64,000 bases of DNA. It comes from Adenanthera pavonina (lineage: Eukaryota; Streptophyta; Magnoliopsida; Fabales; Fabaceae). The stretch covers positions 11,748,501-11,812,500 of the forward strand of contig JAIVEN010000008.1 of NCBI GenBank assembly GCA_026686845.1. The letters are read 5' to 3'. The stretch's first letter is position 1. Each line of letters starts with the position of its first letter. The notes below the pieces were generated by a model that was given only the letters and a program-made list of their open reading frames with translations, was not told the DNA's origin and made no database searches. A program made the translations under genes and the position numbers. This document shows positions 23,402 to 33,593 of this stretch, one piece after another.

Positions 23402-26400
23402 ATCTTGTTTTGCAAGTCTGTCTCAAAGCTAAGAAAAGCAACAAATGGTATATGGACAGTGCCTGCTCAAGTCACATGACTGGTGATAAGGAGAAGTTCA
23501 TCACCCTTAGAGACAAGAAGGGAGGAAAGGTGACCTTTGGAGGTGATCAATACGGCAAAATTGTTGGTATTGGCATTGTGGGCAAAAATCCAGAAACATC
23601 CATTGAAGAAGTGTTATTTGTAATTGGCCTCAACCACAATTTGCTGAGCGTAAGTCAGACCTGTGACAGAGGAAACTGGGTGCTGTTTGGCTCAAAGTTT
23701 TGCCTGGTCATCAGAAAAAGTGATCACAAAGTAATCCTCAAAGCTCAAAGGGATGGTAACTGTTATACTATTGACCTTGATGAACTTCCTCCCTTGGACT
23801 CTGTATGTTTAATAAGCCAGGATAATGACAGTTGGCTATGGCATAGGAGATTAGCTCATGTTAACATGAATCAATTGTCTAAACTGATTAAAAATGAGCT
23901 AGTAACTGGACTACCTAAAATATCTTTTGAAAAGGATAAAGAATGTGATGCATGCCTAAGAGGAAAACAAACTAGATCATCCTTGAAATCTAAAAATGTA
24001 GTTACCACAACAAGACCACTTGAATTGTTGCATATGGACTTAATTGGACCATCCAGGGTGAAAAGTCTTGGTGGTAATCTGTATGTGCTTGTAATTGTAG
24101 ATGATTATTCTAGATTCACTTGGACATTGTTTCTTCCCTCTAAAAGTGATACCTTTGATGCATTTGTAACCTTAGCTAAGAAAGTGCAAAATGAGAAAGG
24201 TATTTCTATTGTGTCTATCAGGTCAGACCATGGAGGAGAATTTGAAAATGCATACTTCCTGGAGTACTGCAATGAGCATGGGATTGACCACAACTTCTCA
24301 GCACCAAGAACTCCTCAACAAAATGGAGTGGTGGAATGGAAGAACAGAACCATTGGAGAGATGGCTAGAGCTATGCTAAATGAGAAGGAACTCTCTCAAG
24401 TGTTCTGGGCTGATGCAGTAAATACAGCAAGCTACATCATAAACAAAGCCTACATCAGACCAATCCTTGGGAAGACTCCATATGAACTGTACAAGGGAAG
24501 AAAGCCAAATCTGTCACACCTCCATGTGTTCGGGTGCAAATGCTTCATTCACAACAATGGGAAAGAAAATCTGGGTAAGTTTGATGCCAAATTCGATGAA
24601 GGTATATTTTTGGGCTACTCAAGTAGGACTAAGGCTTATAGGGTTTATAATAAAAGATCAAATGTAGTAGAAGAATCAGTGCATGTGGTTTTCATTGAAA
24701 ATGAAACTGTTTCAAAACATGTTACCAATAAGGATGATCTTACTTTCAATTTTGAAAAACTGGGAATCTCTGACAAAAGTAAAACTGAACCTCCAAAGAT
24801 ATCTGAATCTGTTGACATAGAAGAAAATATCCAGGAGCAAGAGTTTGATAAAGAAAATAATGAAGAAACAGCTCAAGAACTCCCTAGAGCTTGGAGATAT
24901 CAAAGGAATCACCCTGTTGATCAAGTAATAGGGAATGTTCAAGAGAAAGTCAAAACCAGAAAACAGTTAAGGGATCAGATGCTCAACTGTGCTTTCATTT
25001 CTCAAATTGAACCCAAATGTACTAAAGAAGCCCTAATTGATGAATACTGGATTATGGCTATGCAAGATGAATTAAATCAATTTGAAAGAAATCAAGTTTG
25101 GAATTTAGTATCTAGACCCAAAAATCATCCTATTATTGGTACCAAATGGGTTTTCAGAAATAAACTTGATGAATCTGGAACAATAATCAGAAATAAAGCT
25201 AGATTAGTTGCTAAAGGGTATAATCAAGAAGAAGGTATTGATTTTGAAGAAACCTTTGCACCAGTAGCTAGATTAGAGGCTATAAGAATACTGCTAGCAT
25301 ATGCATGCATGAAAAATATTTTATTATATCAAATGGATGTAAAGAGTGCTTTTCTGAATGGATATATCATGGAAGAGGTTTATGTTGATCAACCTCCAGG
25401 TTTTGAGGACTCTACAAAACCAAACCATGTTTATAAACTGAAGAAAGCTCTCTACGGTTTAAAACAGGCCCTAGAGCATGGTATGAGAGACTGAGCAATT
25501 TTTTGACTGAAAAGGGGTTTAACAGAGGCAAAATTGACACAACCTTATTTACTAAGAAAGAAAATAAAGATTTACTAATTGTTCAAATCTATGTTGATGA
25601 TATTATTTTTGGTGCTACTAATGAAACTCTTTGCAAGAAATTCTCCGAGTTAATGCAGGGAGAATTCGAGATGTCTATGATGGGTGAACTCAATTTCTTC
25701 CTTGGATTGCAAATCAGACAGCTTAATGATGGTATCTTTCTCAGTCAATCCAAGTATCTAAAGGAGCTGTTAAAGAAGTTTGGAATGGAGAATGCCAAGC
25801 CAATGGGAACACCTATGGCTACTGCAATCAAACTGGACATGGATGAGAATGGGAAGATGTTTGACATTACTCAATACAGAAGAATGATTGGATCCCTGCT
25901 GTACTTAACTGCTAGCAGACCTGACATTATGTTCAGTGTCTGCATGTGTGCAAGGTTCCAATCATGCCCCAAAGAAACCCATGCAACAACTCTGAAAAGA
26001 ATTTTCAGATATCTTATTGGAACATCACAGATGGGTCTTTGGTATCCAAAAGGCAATGGAGAAGATCTCAAAGGATACACTGATGCTGATTTTGCAGGAT
26101 CCAAAACTGACAGAAAAAGCACAAGTGGAACCTGTCAGTTCCTTGGAGGATCCCTGGTTTCATGGTTCAGCAAAAAGCAAAATAGTGTGGCCTTATCTAC
26201 TGCAGAAGCTGAGTATGTTGCAGCTGGAAGCTGTTGTGCCCAAGTCATCTGGATAAAACAGCAGCTTAAAGATCTTGAGATTAATATAAAAGAGATACCA
26301 ATCATGTGTGACAACCAAAGTGCTATAAATATCACCAAGAACCCTGTCATGCATTCAAGGACAAAACATATTGAAGTTAGGCACCACTTCATAAGAGATC

Positions 26401-26540
26401 ACGTTCTAAAAGGAGAAGTTAGACTGGAGTACATTCCAACAGAAGATCAAGTTGCTGATATACTCACAAAACCTCTATCAGAAGACAGACACTGCAAAAT
26501 AAGGAGAGAATTGGGAATGGTAAATCCCAATGAATTGTAA
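23389..26540 (+). pseudogene. pol: Element B pol with one-base deletion in reverse transcriptase
   Basis: Pol polyprotein, in the -1 frame relative to gag and overlapping its end. Domains in order: protease (WYMDSACSSHM near 23447; the usual Gly after DS is Ala), integrase zinc region (HRRLAH...CDACLRGK, 23840-23965), integrase core with Asp near 24035, Asp near 24226 and Glu near 24333 (VVEWKN, where Arg is usual after Glu), RT (YQMDVKSAFLNG near 25327; YVDD at 25590-25601) and RNase H (DADFAGSKTDRKSTSG near 26085; ALSTAEAEYVAA near 26190). A C run has three Cs at 25469-25471 where element C has four. The shift ends the first ORF at 25494, and the second continues 25503-26540 in another frame. 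This separates the RT catalytic residues. Confidence 0.93.
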
Positions 26541-27537
26541 GTCATTTCTGTGCAATTCTGTCTTTAGAATTTTTAATATAAGAATAAACTCTAACTTGAG
26601 CATCAGAGTATATTTTAGTGTAGTTGCAGGTGCTTCTTATGAAAAACAATGGCTAAAAGTTTGAAAGATTGGAGCACTCCAGATTGGAACAACCAGAAAA
26701 TGAAGTGAATGATAATTATTCTAAGTTCTGGATCCATTTTGTAAGTTTTTAAAGTTGAAATTTGTATGTTGTTTGGTTACTAGATGAATTTCATTGATAA
26801 TATGTGTTTTTAAACTGATCAACATGGTCAACATTCGAATTTTAGTTGACCAATAGATGAACTTCGACCTGTTATGCCTTGGAACAGTTCTCAGTAATGC
26901 CTCGAAATTCGTCTGTTGAAGCTTGAAAGTTCAAATTTTCAAAATTAGAAATTTCAAAGTTATGATTGTCCATCACTGCTACACAAATTATTACTTCTTA
27001 ACATACAAATGTTAGACAGTCTTTAAAAAAGTTGAAAAATTTGAATTTTCAGTTCAAAATTCGTCTGTTGAATCATGTCCATCATGTTGAATTATTGAAA
27101 GCTGCAGTTCTGCATGTTTAATTCATCTGTTGATTGATAGTTTGATTGATGCCTGCCTTTTTCCTTTCAACATTCGAACTTTGATGGAACAAAATTCGTC
27201 TGTTGTGCTTGTATTGCTTGTTTCAAGCCACTGTCAGACGAACTTTCAGGATGAAAATTTGTCTGTCAGTAAGCTATGCTGAACGGTTTAACTTGTAACT
27301 ACCCGAAGTTTGAATTTTGACCCCTCAAAATTCGTCTGTCAGACGGTCACACACGTTAAATGCAACGGTTTTCCTCAGAACAGACGCAACCCTATTTGTA
27401 ACCTCTCTAAGTCTGTTCTGATTCTCTCTTTAATCCTCTTAATTCCTGTCCAAAAACCATCATTCTTCACCATTTAAACTTTCTTTCGCATCCCATAAAC
27501 CTTTCTTGAACCACATTCTGCATCATTCCACTGAAAA
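26541..27537 (+). other. Element B pol-env spacer with inverted LTR motifs
   Basis: 997 bp with no ORF. It contains AAATTCGTCTG-type motifs at about 26904, 27059, 27190 and 27328, mostly in the orientation opposite to the CAGACGAATTT copies of the LTR, plus one direct CAGACGAAC near 27236. Element C has the same spacer (61816-62798). The final 120 bp is a pyrimidine-rich leader before the env-like ATG. Confidence 0.85.
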
Positions 27538-29703
27538 ATGGCGAGAGTCAAGATCCCTGGAGCAGGACAAGCTGGAACTCGGCCAAAAAGAACGGTCAAA
27601 TCTCAATATGCTACAAAAGAAGGAGAGAAATCCAAGAGAAAGGCCGAACCCAGTAAAGCTACCCCTTCTAAATGCCAGAAATCATCATCCAAGGCAGATT
27701 CACAGAAAACTGGACCTTCCTCATCAAAAACTGCGATCCCTTCGGCTGATACTGCTACTGTGGCTTCCTCCTCTTCTACACAATCTGGAGAATTTGAGCT
27801 TACTACACTGCCACTTTGGAGCACTCCCGAAATTCAAGAAGAGTTTTCTGCCAAGTTTTCCAGCAAAAAGGTAATCAAGCCTCACTGTGTAAATATGGAG
27901 CAATTTTTGATATCTAATAACTTTGATGCTGCATTATGGTTGATGAGATACAAAAACCTGTTGGAAATTGCTGAAAAATATGATGATGAAGTAGTGAAGA
28001 CTTGGTATGCCTCTTTTCAATACAACAGCAGGAAAAAGAAATGGGAGGTCACTTTGAGATCAAGGACCATCTGGCTTGCTGATGAAACAATCAATGAAGT
28101 GCTGGAAATCCCAGGGCAAGATGGGCTGAAAATTGACATCACAGCCTCTGGGTATATGGATGAGGCAAGCACGACTGATGAAGAAGGTGGATCCTTTCTA
28201 AACTACAAAGAGAGCACCATTTTGGACACCCTATTCAGGAGAAGGGAAAACAGGCCAACGATAAATCTGTTGAAGCCCACAGACCTAAGTGTACAAGTCA
28301 GGATCCTGCACTACATAGTGTCCAGGATCATATTCAACAAGGGTGGCAGCTTCAACTTGATAACAAGGGCAGAGGCTCATGTGATGACTGCTATCATACG
28401 TGGGAAGCTCATTAACATGGGTCATATCATCCTCCAGAGAATGATAAAGGTAAGGGATCAAAGGAAGGATTCCACACTCCCCTATGCTGCAATTATTTCA
28501 AGAATCCTGCAGCATGCTAGGATTCAACACATTGAAAAGGGAAAAGGGAAACTTACTGAGGCATTCAAAGAGGAGGAACTGCAAATGATGGGCATTGAAA
28601 GAGATGAAGGACGATGGGTTGGAAAGGGAGCAGGGAAATCTGAAGACTTGTTCTTTGTTGCTGATGCATCCCTCCAACAAGAAGGAACTTCCGAGGCCCC
28701 TGGCAGATCTGTACGTCAGCCTTCTCAGCCAATCCCATCTCCCTCCAGGCCTACTCACCCTTCTTCCACTCCCTCCTCACGGGCCAAGCCAACAAAGGTC
28801 ACTAAGTTGTTTGACAGTCTGTCAACACTCATTCTCAGCATTAGAGATGAGCACAATGCCAAATTTGCTCATCTACAAGAACAGATCCATCAATTGGCTG
28901 TAAATATGAAAGTGGTGGCTGATGCCTATGAAGAGATAAGAAATACTATTCCTACCACTTCAGCTCCACCTCAGCCTGGTGTCCCTGAGCCTACTCTGTC
29001 TCCATCCCCAGTGCCTCCAAGTCCCTTCGAGATTGCCTCCTCTGACCATGATGATGATGATATAGATGGTGCTGGTGCAATGAGAACACCAAGTCCTGGT
29101 CCACCCTTGGACTATGGATTGGAAGAAGAAGTTCTCCAAGATACAAGCCCTCATGAGCCCATGCAAGAAGATGCTCAGGAATCAATTCTGTCAGTTCAAG
29201 AATCTGAGCAAGTTGAAAGACTGGTTGCAGCCATTTCAACCTCCTCTTTGCAAGAAGCAGTGAGCACTGAAGAAAGGAGCCTTGTACCTGTTGTTGACTA
29301 TGCTGCCATTGCTCACAATGCTCTACTAGAAGCTCAGAGGAGAAGGCTGGAAGAAATGTTTCCTCCTGCTAAACCAGCTTCTTCCCCTCTTGCTGCCCAT
29401 GGACTTACAGAGGAACAAAGAGCTCAACTAGCTCTTTCCAGACAAGCAATACAGCAGCTGCTGGAAATCTCTGATGAGGAAACAAGCTCCGAGCCATTAG
29501 CTGATCCTGAAATCCCTTTTGCTCCTGTACCACTTCGTGCTATTCCTGTCTCTCAGATCCCTCCTCCGGCTGATTTTGTTGGCCTTCCTGATGATGTCAA
29601 AAAGGGGGAGAAGTCTGGGCAAACTGGAAAGCCTGCTGCTGAGCAATCTGGGAAAGGGAAAGGGAAATTCTACAGCAAGAAGGCCAAGCCCAAGAAGAAA
29701 TGA
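27538..29703 (+). CDS. Element B env-like ORF, intact (721 residues)
   Basis: Positionally the env-like ORF of SIRE-type elements; function unknown. ATG in good context (AAAAATGG). Layout: basic Ser/Lys-rich N terminus (1-75), a folded-looking central region (about 110-360, with WLADETINEVLEIPGQDG and RILHYIVSRIIFNKGGSFNL), a Pro/Ser-rich linker (390-420), a helical region (425-465), a second Pro-rich and Asp-rich stretch (DHDDDDIDG, about 500), Gln/Glu-rich helices and a lysine-rich tail (KKAKPKKK). I see no signal peptide and no strong membrane-spanning segment, so calling it an envelope rests on position only. The central region resembles a domain found in plant transposon proteins (inference). 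Element C carries the same 722-codon frame. Confidence 0.88.
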   Translation: MARVKIPGAGQAGTRPKRTVKSQYATKEGEKSKRKAEPSKATPSKCQKSSSKADSQKTGPSSSKTAIPSADTATVASSSSTQSGEFELTTLPLWSTPEIQEEFSAKFSSKKVIKPHCVNMEQFLISNNFDAALWLMRYKNLLEIAEKYDDEVVKTWYASFQYNSRKKKWEVTLRSRTIWLADETINEVLEIPGQDGLKIDITASGYMDEASTTDEEGGSFLNYKESTILDTLFRRRENRPTINLLKPTDLSVQVRILHYIVSRIIFNKGGSFNLITRAEAHVMTAIIRGKLINMGHIILQRMIKVRDQRKDSTLPYAAIISRILQHARIQHIEKGKGKLTEAFKEEELQMMGIERDEGRWVGKGAGKSEDLFFVADASLQQEGTSEAPGRSVRQPSQPIPSPSRPTHPSSTPSSRAKPTKVTKLFDSLSTLILSIRDEHNAKFAHLQEQIHQLAVNMKVVADAYEEIRNTIPTTSAPPQPGVPEPTLSPSPVPPSPFEIASSDHDDDDIDGAGAMRTPSPGPPLDYGLEEEVLQDTSPHEPMQEDAQESILSVQESEQVERLVAAISTSSLQEAVSTEERSLVPVVDYAAIAHNALLEAQRRRLEEMFPPAKPASSPLAAHGLTEEQRAQLALSRQAIQQLLEISDEETSSEPLADPEIPFAPVPLRAIPVSQIPPPADFVGLPDDVKKGEKSGQTGKPAAEQSGKGKGKFYSKKAKPKKK

Positions 29704-29970
29704 TTGGAGATTAGGCTTAAGTCCTTTGCTGTATTTTGTATTCTGAACTTTGTTGTTTTTGTGTTTTGGATTTAATGGTTGAACGTTGATTAATTTGTTT
29801 ATGTACAAGCACCTTTTAATTAAATGAATGGATCCCTTTGTTACAATGCTTTGTGCCTTAAAATCTCTTCACTTAATATGTTGATTTGATATCTTATGCA
29901 TATGTTGAGGGGGAGCTTGTGAAAGCAAACCTAAGTACTAATCCAGTTTGTAAGTTATTTTGTCATCATC
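29704..29970 (+). other. Element B 3' leader between env-like ORF and polypurine tract
   Basis: AT-rich 3' untranslated stretch with no ORF. It is conserved with 10929-11193 of A and, on the other strand, with 59376-59649 of C. Confidence 0.75.
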
Positions 29971-29984
29971 AAAAAGGGGGAGAA
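29971..29984 (+). promoter_or_regulatory. Polypurine tract of element B
   Basis: AAAAAGGGGGAGAA directly before the 3' LTR; plus-strand DNA primer. Confidence 0.92.
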
Positions 29985-31845
29985 TGTTGAATCAAGAGTT
30001 TTGATGATTCCAAACCAACATTTAAGAGCTTGGATTGAAGATATCAAAGGAGATCAAAGCTGTCTCAAGTGAAGATTTTCTGAGTTCTTGCTGTTAGATC
30101 TTTTGTAGGATCCTTAGTTTTTGTTATGACTGGGTAAAAGATTTTGATTTGAAGAAAAGATGTTTTCAAACTTTGATTTTATGTTAAATCTTTAAATATT
30201 TGAAAAACACCCACAAACAGACGAAGGTTGAAAGGATAAGCTAAACTGTCAAGTTGGAAATTCGAACTTTGCCTTTGGAAATTCGAATTTCGAGCTAAAA
30301 CTGAATGAGTCTGAAGAGATGGCTCTCTGTCAGACGAATTTTGGCTGTTCAAAATTCAAATTTTCATCTAGTCTGAAAGAGGCCTTTTGATAAACAGACG
30401 AACTTCACACTTTCAAAATTTGAATTTCAAGTAAAATGAAGTTTGTAAAAACCAAAGAAATTCGTCTGAAATTATGATAAAGTGCATATGAGATCAAGAA
30501 TGATTTAAGTTTCAAAACTGCTCTCTGACAGACGAATTTTGAACTTCCAACATTCGAATTTTTATATAAGTCTGAAAGATGCCTCTTTGCAACAGACGAA
30601 CTTTGAGTCTTCAAAATTCGAATTTCAAACAAAACAAAAATTGAGAAAATAGAAGAAATTCGTCTGAAACTATGTTAAAGTTCATCTGAGATCAAGAATG
30701 ATTTAAGTTTCAAAACTGCTCTCTGACAGACGAACTTTGAACATTAAAATTCGAATTTCAGAAGCTAAGTTCTTGAGTCTGTTAAAGTGAAACATTGACA
30801 TACGAATGATAAGGACTTGCAACATTCGAATGATGAAATTAGTCTGGAAAGAGTCTCTCTGACAGACAAATTTCACCCTTCCAAAATTCGAATTTCGAAG
30901 AAAGTAATCTACTGTGTCTCTTAAACATTCAGTGGACAGACGAATTTTGGGATACCGAAATTCGAATTTCGAAGGCACTGTAGAAAATTGAAAACACTGT
31001 TCACACTTAACCGAAAAACTTTCTTCTTGAAAATTCGTATGTCACATTGTGAAAATGTTTTGTAAGTTTCAAAATTTGAATTTCAATTCATGAACAGACG
31101 AACTTCGTGCTGTAACGTTGGAAGCTTTAATCTTTGGTTCCTTCGAAATTCGTCTGTTGACCAACCAAAATTCGAATTTCAGTATGTCAGAAATATTATA
31201 TGCGGTTGGTAAACGGATAGTTTTTCAGAGTAACCATTGGATAACTTCCCCAACGGATAGATTTAGTCTCTAACGGATATTTGAGACCTAAATCTATAAA
31301 TACAACATCATTTGAAGTTGTGAAAAAGAGAATCAAACTTGTATATACTGAATTTCTGCTAAATCTTCTTCTCAAAAGCTTTTACCCTCTCAACTTCTAT
31401 ACTTGTACTCAAACTTTCATATCTACTCTTTTCAAGAGAGTTATTTCATTGTAATCAATCTACTCTTCATCTTGGAGATAGATTTACTTGTGAGGGGTAT
31501 CACAAGGGGATTGGGTAGCACATAGTGAAAGTGCTTGGAGAGTGTGAGAGAGCTCAGAAACAGAGCATACTCGTGTACTGTGGCCCCAGCAAGAAGCCCA
31601 TTGAAATTCTTGCTGTATAGTGGATAAATCTCAAGAGGTGTCTTGGGGACTGGATGTAGGTCAAGTGGAAAGACCGAACCAGGATAAATCACTGAGTTTT
31701 CTTCTTCCTATCTTTACTTTTCATCTTGCTCTGTTTTACGTATTGTTTTCATTATATTGTGATATCTTCACTTACTTCACTTTGTGCAGAAAAATTTCTA
31801 TCTTCCCAATTCACCCCCCCTGTTGGGAAGTCAGCCTTGCTAACA
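29985..31845 (+). repeat. Element B 3' LTR
   Basis: 1,861 bp, the same length as the 5' LTR. Differences seen by eye: three near the start, several near 31075-31265, and a cluster near 31490-31525 and 31800-31823 with compensating one-base indels. CGAAC at 31846-31850 repeats the target sequence. TATAAATA is at 31295-31302. Confidence 0.95.
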
Positions 31846-31850
31846 CGAAC

Positions 31851-32902
31851 TACCAGTTACACTTGAGATTCCCTAATGCGGAGAGACCTACCACTCCTTG
31901 TTCTTCTGTCAAACTAGTATCAGAGTCCTCACCTGAAAGGCTAGTCATGGGAAGGGGTATGAGACAATGTCTCAGTAACTGGGACAAACACATACACATA
32001 TATAAATATATATCATCAATATCACACATATATGCAATAATGTCGTGCAATGCCAAATGTCATGCAATGCATGTCTCCCTCGATCACACAGCTAGAACCA
32101 TGAGCTGGCTTCATCACAAAACATTTTGAATAGGTGATTCCCTTCCAATAGCCCGTGAAGACTGATTCTGGGACAGCACCAAGCTCACCTACCATTAGTG
32201 CACCCGGCCAAAGGTAATACTAATGTTCGGACCGTGGCTCTCCTTCCCCTTTCCCACCACGAATTGGTAGCGATTTAGGGAAGGTGCAGTCCACTGTGCG
32301 TCTTTCCCCTCCTGGCCATAGGAGGCGATCTAGCCATAGAGATCCCATCCTTATCCTCCCTAACATATATATTCCATCCTTATCCTCCCTAACATATATT
32401 ATCATATATCATATCATCATCACTACCCAATCCACCATGTATCGAAATCTCACCATGTCATGTGGTGATGCTCATGTATCACCATATCATCATCATCATC
32501 ATATCACAATATCATGTATGCATCATGTCATGTCATGTCAATATCATCGTCATAGTCATCATACTCATCATCTAGCTGTGTGCATACCATGATATATATA
32601 GAAAACAGTACACAAAAACACATCAATATCATAGTATGAAAGAAACATGCATATATACAAATATACGTACTATCATACAATGCAAACAAACAATATAAAC
32701 AAATACCCGGTTACCTCATGTTGTCAATACCATGCTCACACTAGTTCCACAAGCTTTCTTGAACGCCAATCCCACGACTATCCTAGTTCCTCCAATAGCC
32801 TGTGAAGACTGATCATAGTTCCTCAAATCCTGCACACATCATCAAGGTTACTTCATGTTAGCTCGGGACTATGTTCAGGGTAGTCTAATGATAGTTGTTA
32901 CA
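31851..32902. mobile_element. Solo LTR, family 1, copy 2: right part
   Basis: Continuation of 18736-19685 after element B. Matches 7030-7850 of copy 1 (for example GAGACAATGTCTCA, GGGAAGGTGCAGTCCACT). Ends TTGTTACA at 32902, then GGTAC. Confidence 0.85.
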
Positions 32903-32907
32903 GGTAC

Positions 32908-33593
32908 AAAACAGGTTTAAACCAATCCAGGCTTTTTTTTTTAAATATTTTTTATTTTTAAAATAAAATAATATTATTTTTAGTATTAAATAGCATTAGT
33001 TTTTGTATAATTTTTTTCTTTATTATAATATTTTATAAGTATTATTATGATACATAATTATTAATAATGATAAATTTACTTAACAAATAATATGAAAATA
33101 TAATATCAATTGACTATTTTGAATTCAAAATATAATTATAGATGGATATTAACTTATTTAGATTTTAATATTAGGTTGTAAAACTTATTAATAATATTTT
33201 AAATTTTCTATATATTATTAAATTTACTTTTTATCATAGATTGAATATTAATTTTATGATCATGAATAAATATCTTTTATATTTTTTATCTACATTATTT
33301 AAAATATATCGATTTATTCACAACCAGTCTGACCCTTGTCCAACCCTAATCCGACCACTGAATCTTGAACTGTTGCCCCATCTTCTCTTTTTTATTCTTA
33401 GTTGGCGTCGGCACTCCCTTCATCAGTACTCCATTACTTCAAGCTTGGTGGCTCCCCTACTTTCTGGTACAAATGTCTTCATCAACAACTCTTTTCTTTG
33501 AAGTCCACAAGTCTGGCTCGTTCTTCCCTCCTCTTCACAGTCGGCGCTCCAATTTCTATTAAGCAACTTAAAGCTTTCTTTCTCAATTGGCAA
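32908..33593. other. Very AT-rich DNA, then a serine-rich open stretch
   Basis: 32940-33300 is almost pure A/T. 33365-33593 has overlapping short open frames rich in Ser and Leu that could be a decayed transit-peptide exon. The first peroxiredoxin exon relic downstream (45813) is on the same strand, beyond two inserted LTRs. This link is speculative. Confidence 0.3.

Larger units (their letters stand above)
19686..31845 (+). mobile_element. Element B: complete SIRE-type Ty1/copia retrotransposon
   Basis: 12,160 bp with two 1,861-bp LTRs, a primer site, gag, pol, a 1-kb spacer, an env-like ORF and a polypurine tract. It is flanked by perfect 5-bp duplications CGAAC at 19681-19685 and 31846-31850. 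The order protease-integrase-RT-RNase H defines Ty1/copia. The additional 3' ORF and large size match the SIRE/Maximus lineage. By eye the LTRs differ at about 20 positions (about 1%), so insertion was recent. Two coding lesions, a stop in gag and a one-base deletion in RT, make it non-autonomous now. Confidence 0.95.

Noticed and set aside
31620..32129. 169-codon ORF across the end of the B 3' LTR, and relatives at 21322, 57521 and 42046
   Set aside because: It is made of LTR sequence running into flanking DNA. Its conservation follows from LTR identity and from the conserved non-coding core; no domain is visible.
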